The translations under genes and the position numbers were made by a program. From an uncultured Porphyromonadaceae bacterium (lineage in GTDB: Bacteria > Bacteroidota > Bacteroidia > Bacteroidales > Muribaculaceae), in assembly GCA_947175645.1 (NCBI GenBank), contig CAMWNP010000029.1:1-36504 (forward strand): a stretch of DNA of 36,504 nucleotides, written 5' to 3'. The notes beneath the pieces were generated by a model that worked only from the letters and a program-made list of their open reading frames with translations, made no database searches and had not been told where the DNA came from. Numbering within the stretch: the stretch's first letter is position 1; each line of letters opens with the position of its first letter. Below, one piece after another: positions 15,505 through 24,292 of this stretch.

Positions 15505-16605
15505 ATGGGTAAGAAGAACAATGCTAAACCCAGGGAAATTAAGAAGAAAGAGCCAAAAATAGACTTGCATAACTCGTTCGCAATATACTCGATAGATTTG
15601 AAACTATTTGATTCCTCACTCGAGTTGCTATTCGATTTCGAGAATGTATTTGATGAACATTTTGACGAGATATTTTGTGTGTTCAATCTGTTCAACATCA
15701 CCAAAGTCTCGCCGAAATTGTCAGCAGTGTATCCTTTACTCATCAAGTTGAACAATAAGGATTCACCATCAGACATTCACACATATACACTCACTGACAT
15801 TGTTGACCTACTTGAGTACATTCCAATCATAATCATTCATGATTCAAGAGTATCATCGTCAATGTGTTGTGTCGACATAAACAACAAAGTCTATGATGTG
15901 AACAAGTTTGTTCGCACTCATGTACTACCATCGACTGAAACAATCATGGACAACATCAACACGTTCATCACCGAAACGCGATCCAAAGACCAAGCAACAC
16001 TTGCTAAGCAGAAACTCGACGATGAACTTGAACATCTACGATTACGCAAAGAGTTAGGATATGAGCCAATCATTACATCCGACACAGAGACTGATTCGAA
16101 TGAGGTAGACAAGCTTATTAACATACTGGATATGTATGACTTGCAACATACTACATTCGACAAGTATGTTGTTGTATATGGTTTGCAACCCGATGCAAAC
16201 ATATATACTCAACAACATGTTGACATGAATGTGGATAACAATGAATTTATATATACCGAGCTAGACCAATTTGGTAAGTTCGTATGTGAACTTGATATTG
16301 TCGACAGATATGTAATCATAACTGATCGCAATCTACCATCAACATCGGAAGGGTTAGAACTAATTGCTAAGTCGAAGAATGTCATTATCATGAAACTAGA
16401 CAGGTTCAAACATGACAAACGTTACCTCGATGATGAAGATAATAAGACAATCATATTGGGTAGCTATTGCAAGTTCAACAATAAATCTTCGAATAGTGTG
16501 TATGACTTCTGTGTGTTGAAGATGTGTAACAAGTGTTTCAAGTCAAGTATTGTTCGATACACAATGAATAACCACTTATGCATACATTGTAAGGCAAAGA
16601 TATAA
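15505..16605 (+). CDS. Hypothetical protein with C-terminal zinc ribbon, 366 residues
   Basis: The N-terminus is very basic (MGKKNNAKPREIKKKEPK), perhaps nucleic-acid binding or a nuclear signal. A middle segment, about residues 150-190, is a charged helix (TLAKQKLDDELEHLRLRKEL) likely to form a coiled coil. The C-terminus has CNKC (C341, C344) and CIHC (C359, C362), a classic zinc-ribbon arrangement with a 14-residue loop. The overall layout of basic tail, helix and zinc ribbon fits a transcription- or replication-associated protein. I cannot match it to TFIIS or VLTF-type families by eye. The promoter box fixes the start. A TATATTTTTG motif follows the TAA by five bases. Confidence 0.8.
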   Translation: MGKKNNAKPREIKKKEPKIDLHNSFAIYSIDLKLFDSSLELLFDFENVFDEHFDEIFCVFNLFNITKVSPKLSAVYPLLIKLNNKDSPSDIHTYTLTDIVDLLEYIPIIIIHDSRVSSSMCCVDINNKVYDVNKFVRTHVLPSTETIMDNINTFITETRSKDQATLAKQKLDDELEHLRLRKELGYEPIITSDTETDSNEVDKLINILDMYDLQHTTFDKYVVVYGLQPDANIYTQQHVDMNVDNNEFIYTELDQFGKFVCELDIVDRYVIITDRNLPSTSEGLELIAKSKNVIIMKLDRFKHDKRYLDDEDNKTIILGSYCKFNNKSSNSVYDFCVLKMCNKCFKSSIVRYTMNNHLCIHCKAKI

Positions 16606-16610
16606 TGTGT

Positions 16611-16780
16611 TATATTTTTGCAATCATCGTGGTGAGCATATGTGTGTCACGAGTGTGGTTCACATGAGTATGGTGAACATATGTGTGTCACGATGTGGTT
16701 CACATGAGTGGTGAGCAATGTACGTCGCAATATAGGTCAACAATGTACGTCGCAACATGCATACAAGCATATACCCAACC
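16611..16780. repeat. 3' motif and 13-bp-unit array, reverse orientation
   Basis: TATATTTTTG (16611-16620) precedes two near-identical blocks of GTGAGCATATGTGTGTCACG type followed by GTGGTTCACATGAGT (about 16631 and 16673). Units such as GTCGCAATATAGGTCAACAA come next. No gene is seen. Confidence 0.7.
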
Positions 16781-16797
16781 CATATTGCGAATAATAA

Positions 16798-18957
16798 ATG
16801 CATGCCGAAGCGAATAGACAAATAGTGTATGATTTTGATATATTGACACTGCTGTATCGAACAAAAGACTTACTCGAGAATATCGACCTATCATTGAAAA
16901 ATATAAATGTTAACTATTCAAATGTTCCAGCATCTATGAACTTCCAAACTGTATCGCAAGAAGTTCTAAACGAAAATAGTTATAAGGTGTTTGACATTCA
17001 GAAACTGATAAGTTCACAACTCACACCTTCATTTGCTGACCTATTTCGTAACAACACCAAGGTCAATGAGTTGATGCTAAGCAACTGGAATGTTTCAGGT
17101 GTTACTAATATGAGTTACATGTTTGGTAACGATGTGATTATTCCGGAGATACCATATGAGCATGGTCAGGTGGATGTCGAGTCAGCACCTTCACCCGACG
17201 GGCAGACAGTCATGTTAGCAGCCACCTCGCAAACACCTCAGCCGTATGTACATAACAGTAATATCTCATCAATCAGTCTCGCAAATTGGGACACCAGTAA
17301 GGTCACCAATATGAGTTACATGTTTGCTGGATGTACATCGTTACAAATCATTAACATCCAGAGCTTTGACATGTCGAAGGTAACAGATGTGTCAGGCATG
17401 TTTGCTTACTGTTCGATAGTAACCAGCATACTTTCACCATCTGATACTCCACTAGATTTGGTTACAAGTTTCGCAAACATGTTCTATGACTGCTACACGT
17501 TGAACGATATTGACATGTCATACTTATCAACCAATAGCATCGAAAATATGTCAAAAGTATTCTGTAACTGTTCATCGTTGAAATATGTATCTTTACCGAA
17601 GAGCATCAAAAATAATGTTAACCTAACAGGTTTATTCTTCTTTTGCCTATCACTCGAGTCAATCAACATGGTAGGTTGCTTTTCTAGTGTGACAGCACAA
17701 TCATACAATATGACAGCAATGTTCTATGGTTGCAAGTCACTCAAATACATTAATTTCTCGGATTGTTCATTACCAGCTGGTACCATAACGTTGAACATGT
17801 TTCTGAATACTCCATCACTCACAACTATCAACGTTACTAACTGCGATTATGTTACGATAGACATACTGCAAAAAACATTGGTTAGCAATGGACATACTGC
17901 AAACTTAGTTACAAATGAGGAGTCGAATGATGAGAAGATACTAATACAAGTTGGTCTTGCACTCAATATGATTGAACCTGAAACTCTCGACATCAGTACA
18001 GCAACACAATCCGAGTTAGATGACATACCATATTACCGTATTAGAACGCTTAATCAGATGAATAAGCATGATAAGCTATTCTCTGGCAATACCAGCATTA
18101 CGAACCTAATACTAACCAATCTGTACACTCGAAACATGATAACATTAGAGTCAGAGTTTGAAGGCTGCACGAACTTGTTAGTATTAGACTTATCCAATTG
18201 GAACACATTTCGAGTTGAATCAACAAAGTCAATGTTCAAGGATTGCACCAAATTGTTCAAGATAGAACCGTTCACATCTGGGCTAGCATTGAACAATGCA
18301 CTAGATTCATGGAACACACAACAGCTAACAGATATGTCAAACATGTTTCAAAACTGTGTGGCATTGACACGACTCTACCTTAAAACGTTCAACACATCTC
18401 GAGTCAAAAATATGGATCACATATTTGATGGTTGCATATCATTGTTACAAGTATCTTTATCTAGTTGGATCACCTCGAATGTTATAAGTTTCAATAGCAT
18501 GTTCAATGATTGCAAAGGATTGACGACACTTGACTTATCCAACTGGGATGTTTCGAACATTCAGGATATGAGTAACATGTTTGCAGGTTGTAGTTCATTA
18601 CATACGTTGGACTTATCAGGTTGGAATATCAGTAGTGTTCAGGATATGAGTAACATGTTTGCAGGTTGCACATCATTGCAAACATTAGACTTATCAGGTT
18701 GGAACATATCTAATACTGACAAATTCGATAGTCTATTCAATGGTTGCACATCATTGCAAACATTAGACTTATCAGGTTGGAACTTGTTGAATGCTACCAG
18801 TTTCGAAAACATATTTGCAGATTGTAGTTCATTACAATCTATTACGATCACAGGATGTTCAACATTTACGATTTCGAAGTTAATTGAAGCATTGAGTAAG
18901 CAACAATTCCAGTTTGCCAGGCTTGGTAATGTTATAAGTATAGTTAAGCTTACATAA
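16798..18957 (+). CDS. Large two-module BspA-type repeat protein, 719 residues
   Basis: The protein contains two complete BspA modules in tandem. Module 1 (about residues 60-375) and module 2 (about 410-719) each open with a short leader and continue with 26-residue repeats such as WDTSKVTNMSYMFAGCTSLQ and WDVSNIQDMSNMFAGCSSLH. Each ends with a similar cap (TINVTNCDYVTIDILQKTLV and SITITGCSTFTISKLIEALS). This suggests a fusion or duplication of a whole gene. Residues about 118-156 (17150-17265) interrupt a repeat with a Pro/Ser/Gln-rich insert whose DNA partly resembles the intergenic units. The start is the first ATG of the frame and has no promoter box near it. No TATTTTTG follows the stop. 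Confidence 0.9.
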   Translation: MHAEANRQIVYDFDILTLLYRTKDLLENIDLSLKNINVNYSNVPASMNFQTVSQEVLNENSYKVFDIQKLISSQLTPSFADLFRNNTKVNELMLSNWNVSGVTNMSYMFGNDVIIPEIPYEHGQVDVESAPSPDGQTVMLAATSQTPQPYVHNSNISSISLANWDTSKVTNMSYMFAGCTSLQIINIQSFDMSKVTDVSGMFAYCSIVTSILSPSDTPLDLVTSFANMFYDCYTLNDIDMSYLSTNSIENMSKVFCNCSSLKYVSLPKSIKNNVNLTGLFFFCLSLESINMVGCFSSVTAQSYNMTAMFYGCKSLKYINFSDCSLPAGTITLNMFLNTPSLTTINVTNCDYVTIDILQKTLVSNGHTANLVTNEESNDEKILIQVGLALNMIEPETLDISTATQSELDDIPYYRIRTLNQMNKHDKLFSGNTSITNLILTNLYTRNMITLESEFEGCTNLLVLDLSNWNTFRVESTKSMFKDCTKLFKIEPFTSGLALNNALDSWNTQQLTDMSNMFQNCVALTRLYLKTFNTSRVKNMDHIFDGCISLLQVSLSSWITSNVISFNSMFNDCKGLTTLDLSNWDVSNIQDMSNMFAGCSSLHTLDLSGWNISSVQDMSNMFAGCTSLQTLDLSGWNISNTDKFDSLFNGCTSLQTLDLSGWNLLNATSFENIFADCSSLQSITITGCSTFTISKLIEALSKQQFQFARLGNVISIVKLT

Positions 18958-18974
18958 CGTAGAGGTAATTATGT

Positions 18975-19300
18975 CATATTGACCACTCATGCGAAGTACA
19001 TATGTTCACCGATGTGCTCACCATCGTATGCGGACAGTGCATGTTCACCGATGTGTTCACTATCGTATGCGGACAGTGCATGCGTACAATACATGCGAAG
19101 TACATATGCTGACCACTCATGCGAACAGTACATGTTCACCGATGTTGTAAGCAGGTGTGTGTCAACATATACATGTAACTAGTCATATCAACTCGATGGG
19201 AACAAAGTCCACTCAGCCTTTGGCTGCGGTGAGCAGGTGTATGTGAACACTTATGTCAGCACATATGGTATGCATATGTATGTGAACAATGTATGTAACC
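18975..19300. repeat. 13-bp-unit array with hairpin island D
   Basis: This lies in a 406-base gap (18958-19363). The left half has forward units (TGTTCACCGATGTG three times, TGCGGACAGTGCA twice, TGCGAACAGTACA). After the hairpin island the units run in reverse (GGTGAGCAGGTGTATGTGAA). The island holds CAGCC-TTT-GGCTG (19214-19226), a perfect three-base-loop hairpin inside the 17-base element CTCAGCCTTTGGCTGCG (19212-19228). The array changes orientation close to the hairpin. Confidence 0.75.
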
Positions 19301-19302
19301 AA

Positions 19303-19316
19303 ATATTTTTACATTC
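19303..19316 (+). promoter_or_regulatory. Possible promoter motif ATATTTTTACATTC
   Basis: It resembles the common box but sits 43 or 61 bases before the two candidate ATGs (19346, 19364), farther than for other genes. Its role is uncertain. Confidence 0.35.
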
Positions 19317-19363
19317 GAATCAGCAAAAATATTGCATGTAAAGCTATGCTTTATTTTATCAAA

Positions 19364-20317
19364 ATGGACACATATACTGACCTACAGGTCAAGAAAATAC
19401 AATTCAAACTCATTGATGCTAACAATCGAATCTCACAATTGGACAACATGATTGGTGACAAGATTGATATACCATTTGCAACATATAATGAACTTCTCGA
19501 ATTTACACAAAATGCAACTGATGAAGATCTTAATAAAGCAAACTATACTAATTGGAACGTCAACCCATTAGCACAGTATGAAGAACTCGATCCATATTAT
19601 ACACCATCACTCTTCTATCATAACACCAAAGTAACAACTCTCGATTTGTCGAAATGGAATACACAGAATTGGACTAATTTTGGAGCATTACTAGCTGGTT
19701 CAGCATTAACATCAGTAAATATTACTGGTATGAACACATCAAAAGCCAAAAATATGACTGCTTTATTATCTGGTACGAAGTTACAAACTGTAGATATTAG
19801 CACACTTGATACATCGAATGTTACAGATATGTCAGATATGTTTAATACTTGTAGAGAATTAATTACAATCACTGGTATCAACACTCTAAACACATTGAAT
19901 GTTATTACTATGTACAGAATGTTTAAAGATTGTATGGCATTAACATCACTCGATCTATCTGGATGGAACGTTAGTAATGTAAACAATTTCTCAAACATGT
20001 TTAAAGGTTGTTCTTCGTTAGAAACAATATATTTATCCGGATGGTTGTTAAATGAATCTATTGATGTTGATTCGATGTTTAGTGGTTGTACCGCATTACA
20101 AAATATCCATCTAGAAAATACGCAATTTCCAGATGATGTTAGTAATATTACGAATACATCAACTATGTTTAATAACGCTTCAAATACAATAACACTTTAT
20201 TATGATGGTGGAAATGGTAATGATATAATAGGACCACTATTAGTAAATCTAGGATATTCAAAATCAGGAGAAACCAATATTCCACCTTCTATCACTTATA
20301 CTAAATCAACTTCATAA
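19364..20317 (+). CDS. BspA-type repeat protein, 317 residues
   Basis: The N-terminus is a coiled-coil helix (VKKIQFKLIDANNRISQLDN). BspA repeats follow from about residue 60: WNTQNWTNFGALLAGSALTS, LDTSNVTDMSDMFNTCRELI, WNVSNVNNFSNMFKGCSSLE. The end is a cap of the same kind as other members (TITLYYDGGNGNDIIGPLLV). Base use is more AT-rich than in neighbouring BspA genes, with many TTA and ATA codons, which may mean a different age or origin. The frame is open to 19289. Starts at 19346 or 19364 are possible, and I choose 19364 because MDTYTDLQ begins the helix. A TTATTTTTGCC motif lies 17 bases after the stop. Confidence 0.87.
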   Translation: MDTYTDLQVKKIQFKLIDANNRISQLDNMIGDKIDIPFATYNELLEFTQNATDEDLNKANYTNWNVNPLAQYEELDPYYTPSLFYHNTKVTTLDLSKWNTQNWTNFGALLAGSALTSVNITGMNTSKAKNMTALLSGTKLQTVDISTLDTSNVTDMSDMFNTCRELITITGINTLNTLNVITMYRMFKDCMALTSLDLSGWNVSNVNNFSNMFKGCSSLETIYLSGWLLNESIDVDSMFSGCTALQNIHLENTQFPDDVSNITNTSTMFNNASNTITLYYDGGNGNDIIGPLLVNLGYSKSGETNIPPSITYTKSTS

Positions 20318-20333
20318 ATAGGTAATATTTATA

Positions 20334-20344
20334 TTATTTTTGCC
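20334..20344 (+). promoter_or_regulatory. Motif TTATTTTTGCC between two genes
   Basis: The motif is 17 bases after the stop of one gene and 46 bases before the ATG of the small membrane gene. It may be the 3' signal of the first, the promoter of the second, or both. Confidence 0.45.
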
Positions 20345-20379
20345 AATTCTCGAAAACACTTGATGTTAACCAGTCTTAA

Positions 20380-20541
20380 ATGGATAATCGTACAAAAATA
20401 CAAGTGTGTATTGGATTCGGTGTGCTTATTCTGTTCGTCGGGGTAATAGCATTATCTGCATGGCGAAAGGGAAAGTGTGAAGAGAAACAACAACTAGCTT
20501 ACGATTGTAATGACGAACATACTGGCAAGAGTCATAAGTAA
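20380..20541 (+). CDS. Small single-span membrane protein, 53 residues
   Basis: This short frame reads MDNRTKIQ, then a hydrophobic segment VCIGFGVLILFVGVIALSAW (residues 9-28). RKGK and a polar tail rich in Glu, Asp and Lys follow. The basic residues right after the helix suggest that the tail faces the cytosol or virion interior, by the positive-inside rule. It is likely a minor virion membrane protein, as small single-span proteins are common in large DNA viruses, but no homologue is recognised. Support for a real gene is the clear membrane segment, the upstream TTATTTTTG and a TGTATTTTTGA motif six bases after the TAA. Confidence 0.65.
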   Translation: MDNRTKIQVCIGFGVLILFVGVIALSAWRKGKCEEKQQLAYDCNDEHTGKSHK

Positions 20542-20546
20542 GTATA

Positions 20547-20557
20547 TGTATTTTTGA
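20547..20557 (+). terminator. Putative 3' end motif TGTATTTTTGA
   Basis: It lies six bases after the stop of the 53-residue membrane protein. Confidence 0.45.
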
Positions 20558-20559
20558 AC

Positions 20560-20815
20560 ATGTAATGGTGAGCAATGCATGTCGGAACATACTTGTGAGC
20601 AATGCATGTCGGAACATACTTGTGAGCAATGCATGTCGACATCGGAGTGAACAGTACATGTTGACCAGTCATGTCAACATCGAGGTGAACAAGTATATGT
20701 AGACACATGGTTTACATATAAGTGCGAACAGTACATGTTGACCAGACATATCTACATCGGAGTTGACAGTGCATGCAAGCCACACATGCAAGCCACACAT
20801 GTAACATTACGCATA
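20560..20815. repeat. 13-bp-unit array with 27-bp tandem copies
   Basis: A 27-base block, TGTGAGCAATGCATGTCGG plus AACATACT, is repeated about two and a half times at 20573-20640. Forward units follow: TGTTGACCAGTCA, TGCGAACAGTACA, TGCAAGCCACACA (twice). An open frame through the end of it adds 17 codons to the next gene, which I exclude. Confidence 0.75.
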
Positions 20816-20823
20816 TTAAAATC

Positions 20824-22956
20824 ATGAATGATATTTATCAATTTAATCCAAGCATAGCTGCTACCTTCTTCAGTAACAAATTCCTGCAAACATTCGGTAT
20901 TGACAAATCTAATGTCATCTCGGAACTGAAGGAATGTGTTGTTGACTCAAACTTTCCCGAAATTATGTACGGATTCATGCATGCATTATATGTTAACGAG
21001 TTCAATGAGACATCTTCAACTGTCGACATTATAAATAAATATGCGAATGCTTACGCTGTGTATGAACATGGCAATAATGACGTTACATATTTTCACAATC
21101 AGCTCACCACTACTTTCGAATATATGTATGTCACATGTCTGTACTTAGCCCAACACCTGAACCAATACCCGACATTGATGCAGTGTTTCAATCTCACATC
21201 CACTTCATCCATACCCCTCGATCCAAACAATGAACCACCGCTGTCATCAACTCTTGTAGTTGCATATACATTGTTCATCATTCTGTTCGTCTCGGGTATG
21301 GACAAGAAGAAGTTCACAGTCATTATGCGCAAGTTTGTTGATACCAGTTTCAATGTATTCTTCTCGAATGATCAGAAGGTTCGCGATCGTGCTGCTAGCA
21401 TGTCCAAAAACATAAATGAAACAAACATTCATGCTATCCATGTTGTGTTCGAGAACTACTTACGCATATTGTCGAAAGCTGAGGATAAGATTCGGCACAT
21501 CATCACTGCGAGCTACTACATATTGCGATCATTGCACATCATATACTTTGGCTATTCGAACAACCTAGGTAAGTCAAACTACATCAACATTACCGAGATT
21601 ACCAGAGACTTGATTGACATTGACCGTGAAGATGGTATATGCAAAGCATTTGATGCAGTCATACATGCTCGCATGTGGACACAAATGATGTTTATGCATG
21701 AACTTGACTACCGTCATGATCGCAATCTCACTGACAATATAATATATGCACATCAATGCTCACATCGAATGTGGGTTGATAATGTTAGCCGAATGTACTA
21801 CGATGTGAAGAGTAGTGCTGCGTTCCTCGCATCTAAAGACACCATGTTGAGTGGAGGTGTACGAGTGGCTCATCAGACTGCTCACACAGACTGCCAGCAA
21901 GAATGCTCACCAGTGGGCAAACAATGTAGCTCGCAAGTATGTGGACAATGTATGTCGACATGTAACTCACATGTATGCTCACCAGACTGTCCGCATGTAT
22001 GTGGGCAATGTAGCTCACCCGATGTGTCGACCACATGTGTACGTGATGGTGCACTCAAAGGCGGACAGTCTGGTGATGACACACCTGAGTCACTCAGTAA
22101 TGCAACCAATGTCCGCAACACATATGATGTTACTGATTCGGTTGACAATAGGACTTACGATGAAAATGTTACAATATGGGACAACAGTGGTATGTCGAAC
22201 AATGAACATATCAATAATGTCATCTCCGATGTGAAGGAAGTTGATGATAATGTTCTAACTCTGCATGAACAGCAACCACAACCTGAACATATAACTGTCA
22301 ATACCGAAGATGTTCGCATGAATGCAGACATACTTGCTGACACTACTGACACCAGTCTATGCATACCATATGGGTTAGCATTCGTGTATGCACTACTGTT
22401 CACCATATCTCCGAACAAGACTCAAATCTTACAACCTCAGGCAGAAGTTACATATGTACAATCCATTGACCACGGAAAGAGTGTTTATGACACATTTCGG
22501 AATGATGATAACCCATTGTATGACATTGATAATGTTGGCAATACTAGTAACCTAAATGATTCACTATTCGAGAGTAACAACAATGTCGTAATCATCGGGG
22601 ATAGCAAGACAAACAAACAGATAGTTGTAACTAGGTTCCGCGAACAGTATAGTGTTTTCTGTGTTGATTCTAACAAAGAGAACAACTTCGTACTGCACAC
22701 CAACAGCATCGCAGATTTAAAGGTTAAGATTCTAGAGTTCTACAACATCACTAGCAAGAAGATGACTGTTGTTGAAACGCGAACGAAGGACTTGACAGAA
22801 CAAATCAACATGTTGCATAAGAAGTGGTGGATATTCTGTGCTTGCATGGTGGTGATCATGGCACTGATTGTCTCAGTCATTGTCGTGCTATATTACAAGA
22901 AGAGTTGCGGTAATTTCGACAAAAATATGAAGATCATACAAGGTTTGTACGCATGA
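20824..22956 (+). CDS. Large membrane-anchored protein with repeat-derived Cys-rich segment, 710 residues
   Basis: I do not recognise the family. The first 340 residues are mostly helical with one hydrophobic stretch (SSTLVVAYTLFIILFVSGMD, about residues 139-158). Residues about 345-417 are unlike the rest: very rich in Cys, Ser, Pro and His (CSPVGKQCSSQVCGQCMSTC). They are encoded by DNA of the intergenic 13-bp repeat type (about 21858-22075). Next is an acidic region, then a hydrophobic stretch at LCIPYGLAFVYALLFTI. A strong membrane helix lies near residues 668-690 (WWIFCACMVVIMALIVSVIV), followed by YYKKSC and a short tail. A C-terminal anchor suggests a membrane or virion surface role. 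The start ATG follows immediately after the repeat array. No promoter box and no 3' motif are seen. Confidence 0.8.
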   Translation: MNDIYQFNPSIAATFFSNKFLQTFGIDKSNVISELKECVVDSNFPEIMYGFMHALYVNEFNETSSTVDIINKYANAYAVYEHGNNDVTYFHNQLTTTFEYMYVTCLYLAQHLNQYPTLMQCFNLTSTSSIPLDPNNEPPLSSTLVVAYTLFIILFVSGMDKKKFTVIMRKFVDTSFNVFFSNDQKVRDRAASMSKNINETNIHAIHVVFENYLRILSKAEDKIRHIITASYYILRSLHIIYFGYSNNLGKSNYINITEITRDLIDIDREDGICKAFDAVIHARMWTQMMFMHELDYRHDRNLTDNIIYAHQCSHRMWVDNVSRMYYDVKSSAAFLASKDTMLSGGVRVAHQTAHTDCQQECSPVGKQCSSQVCGQCMSTCNSHVCSPDCPHVCGQCSSPDVSTTCVRDGALKGGQSGDDTPESLSNATNVRNTYDVTDSVDNRTYDENVTIWDNSGMSNNEHINNVISDVKEVDDNVLTLHEQQPQPEHITVNTEDVRMNADILADTTDTSLCIPYGLAFVYALLFTISPNKTQILQPQAEVTYVQSIDHGKSVYDTFRNDDNPLYDIDNVGNTSNLNDSLFESNNNVVIIGDSKTNKQIVVTRFREQYSVFCVDSNKENNFVLHTNSIADLKVKILEFYNITSKKMTVVETRTKDLTEQINMLHKKWWIFCACMVVIMALIVSVIVVLYYKKSCGNFDKNMKIIQGLYA

Positions 22957-22959
22957 AGT

Positions 22960-23182
22960 GGTTGGTGTATATGCTGATACTAGGTGAACATATGTTGTTT
23001 GCATGTATTGTCAGCATTGTATGTCGACATATGGGTGAACATGATGTGTTACTGGTTATGTCGACATATGGGTGAACATATAGGTAACAAGATATATTGA
23101 CACATAGGTAGCCACACATATGTTGATATAGACACATGTAACTACTTCGAGGTGAGCAATGCATGTCAACACATGGTGAACA
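22960..23182. repeat. 13-bp-unit array, reverse orientation
   Basis: Units include GTCGACATATGGGTGAACAT (twice, about 23021 and 23061) and GGTGAGCAATGCATGTCAAC. They run up to the promoter motif of the next gene. Confidence 0.7.
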
Positions 23183-23184
23183 TA

Positions 23185-23195
23185 TTATTTTTGTC
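23185..23195 (+). promoter_or_regulatory. Promoter-like motif TTATTTTTGTC
   Basis: It is 21 bases before the ATG at 23206 and identical to the boxes before dut and the 13333 gene. Confidence 0.6.
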
Positions 23196-23205
23196 ATTTA
23201 CTCAA

Positions 23206-24144
23206 ATGTTGGACAATACTATTAACTGTGTACTTGTAGATGATCGACCACCCGATTACAGCACAATTCACACACTCGAGATTGAAAATGAAACATTGAC
23301 ATATCCTGAGTTACAAGCAATATTGTCAAATATGTGTAACCTTACAACTCTCAAACTTAACAACATAACAATAGTTGGTTGTGATGCATTTAAAGGTATG
23401 TTCATACGAAATCGTAAGCTCGTACATGTCGAAATCACAAATCTACATGCTCCGAATCTAGAAACATGTAGATACCTATTTTGTAATTTGAGTTCTCTCG
23501 AATATGTTGATCTATCAAATTGGGACACACCAAAGCTTACAAATCTCTCGAAACTATTCAAGAGTTGCAGTAATTTGCAAAAAGTATGCTTGTCAAATAT
23601 TGTTACATCGAACATTACGATTATGGATGGAATGTTCGATAGTTGCGCTAGATTGAAACATATTGATGTAACAAACTGGGACACCTCGAATGTGAAAGAT
23701 ATGTGTGATTTGTTTTGTGGCTGCAAAGCGTTAGATACAATTATAGGTTTCGATAGGTTGGACATGAATAAAGTAACGAACATATCTTATATGTTTTGTG
23801 GTTGCAAGTCATTGTCGCATATATGTCTGAACTTCGATTTGTCGAGGTTTCAAGGTATAGATGAATTTGTTGATGGAGTTATTGTCAGATATGACAATTA
23901 TCCAAACAACATTAAAGGGTTGTTTATGTGTTGTGATGCATTGGTATCGTTAGAAGTTTCATGCAAACAGTTGTGTTTCGAACAAGCGAAGTACTTGGTT
24001 GAACATCTATTTGATGATTTTGATTATGACGATCCTGATGATTACTTGGTACATAACACAATTATAGAAGTACATTGCAAAGATGAAACATTCGTTATTA
24101 ATGGTATCACGACATGGTCACCATACCATGAATTTGACCCGTGA
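23206..24144 (+). CDS. BspA-type repeat protein, 312 residues
   Basis: There is no long helical leader. A short N-terminal region (about 35 residues) leads directly into LRR-like strands such as NLTTLKLNNITIVGCDAFKG. BspA repeats then follow: WDTPKLTNLSKLFKSCSNLQ, WDTSNVKDMCDLFCGCKALD, LDMNKVTNISYMFCGCKSLS. The C-terminus has an acidic stretch (DDFDYDDPDDY) and then the family cap IIEVHCKDETFVING. I start at 23206 rather than in the repeat-derived codons upstream because the promoter motif sits 21 bases before it. A TTATTTTTTTGCG motif follows the stop. Confidence 0.88.
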   Translation: MLDNTINCVLVDDRPPDYSTIHTLEIENETLTYPELQAILSNMCNLTTLKLNNITIVGCDAFKGMFIRNRKLVHVEITNLHAPNLETCRYLFCNLSSLEYVDLSNWDTPKLTNLSKLFKSCSNLQKVCLSNIVTSNITIMDGMFDSCARLKHIDVTNWDTSNVKDMCDLFCGCKALDTIIGFDRLDMNKVTNISYMFCGCKSLSHICLNFDLSRFQGIDEFVDGVIVRYDNYPNNIKGLFMCCDALVSLEVSCKQLCFEQAKYLVEHLFDDFDYDDPDDYLVHNTIIEVHCKDETFVINGITTWSPYHEFDP

Positions 24145-24145
24145 G

Positions 24146-24280
24146 TTATTTTTTTGCGATGCATGCGTGTCTACCATACTCGTGACAGCTCATGCGAACA
24201 TTCGATGTGACATACATATGCTGACCATACTCGTGACATACATATGTTGACCATCTTGTGAACAATGTATGTGATATTAC
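24146..24280. repeat. 3' motif and 13-bp-unit array
   Basis: TTATTTTTTTGCG (24146-24158) is followed by a block CATACATATG(C/T)TGACCAT present twice (about 24212 and 24237), with CTCGTGACA or CTTGTGAACA between. It runs up to the next gene. Confidence 0.65.
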
Positions 24281-24292
24281 AACATCAAAAAT

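Noticed and set aside
15501-15776. Minus-strand frame with a hydrophobic end opposite the 15505 gene
   Set aside because: It is antisense to a gene with a promoter box, zinc ribbon and 3' motif. The hydrophobic stretch is the complement of its Lys-rich N-terminus.
21833-22234. Several frames on both strands through the Cys-rich segment of the 20824 gene
   Set aside because: They are alternative readings of repeat-type DNA. The 20824 frame continues into long unique protein on both sides.
23268-23783. Minus-strand frames opposite BspA genes (also 13638-14120, 19618-19998 and 33275-33877)
   Set aside because: They are regular antisense shadows of the BspA repeat, with the same 26-codon period.
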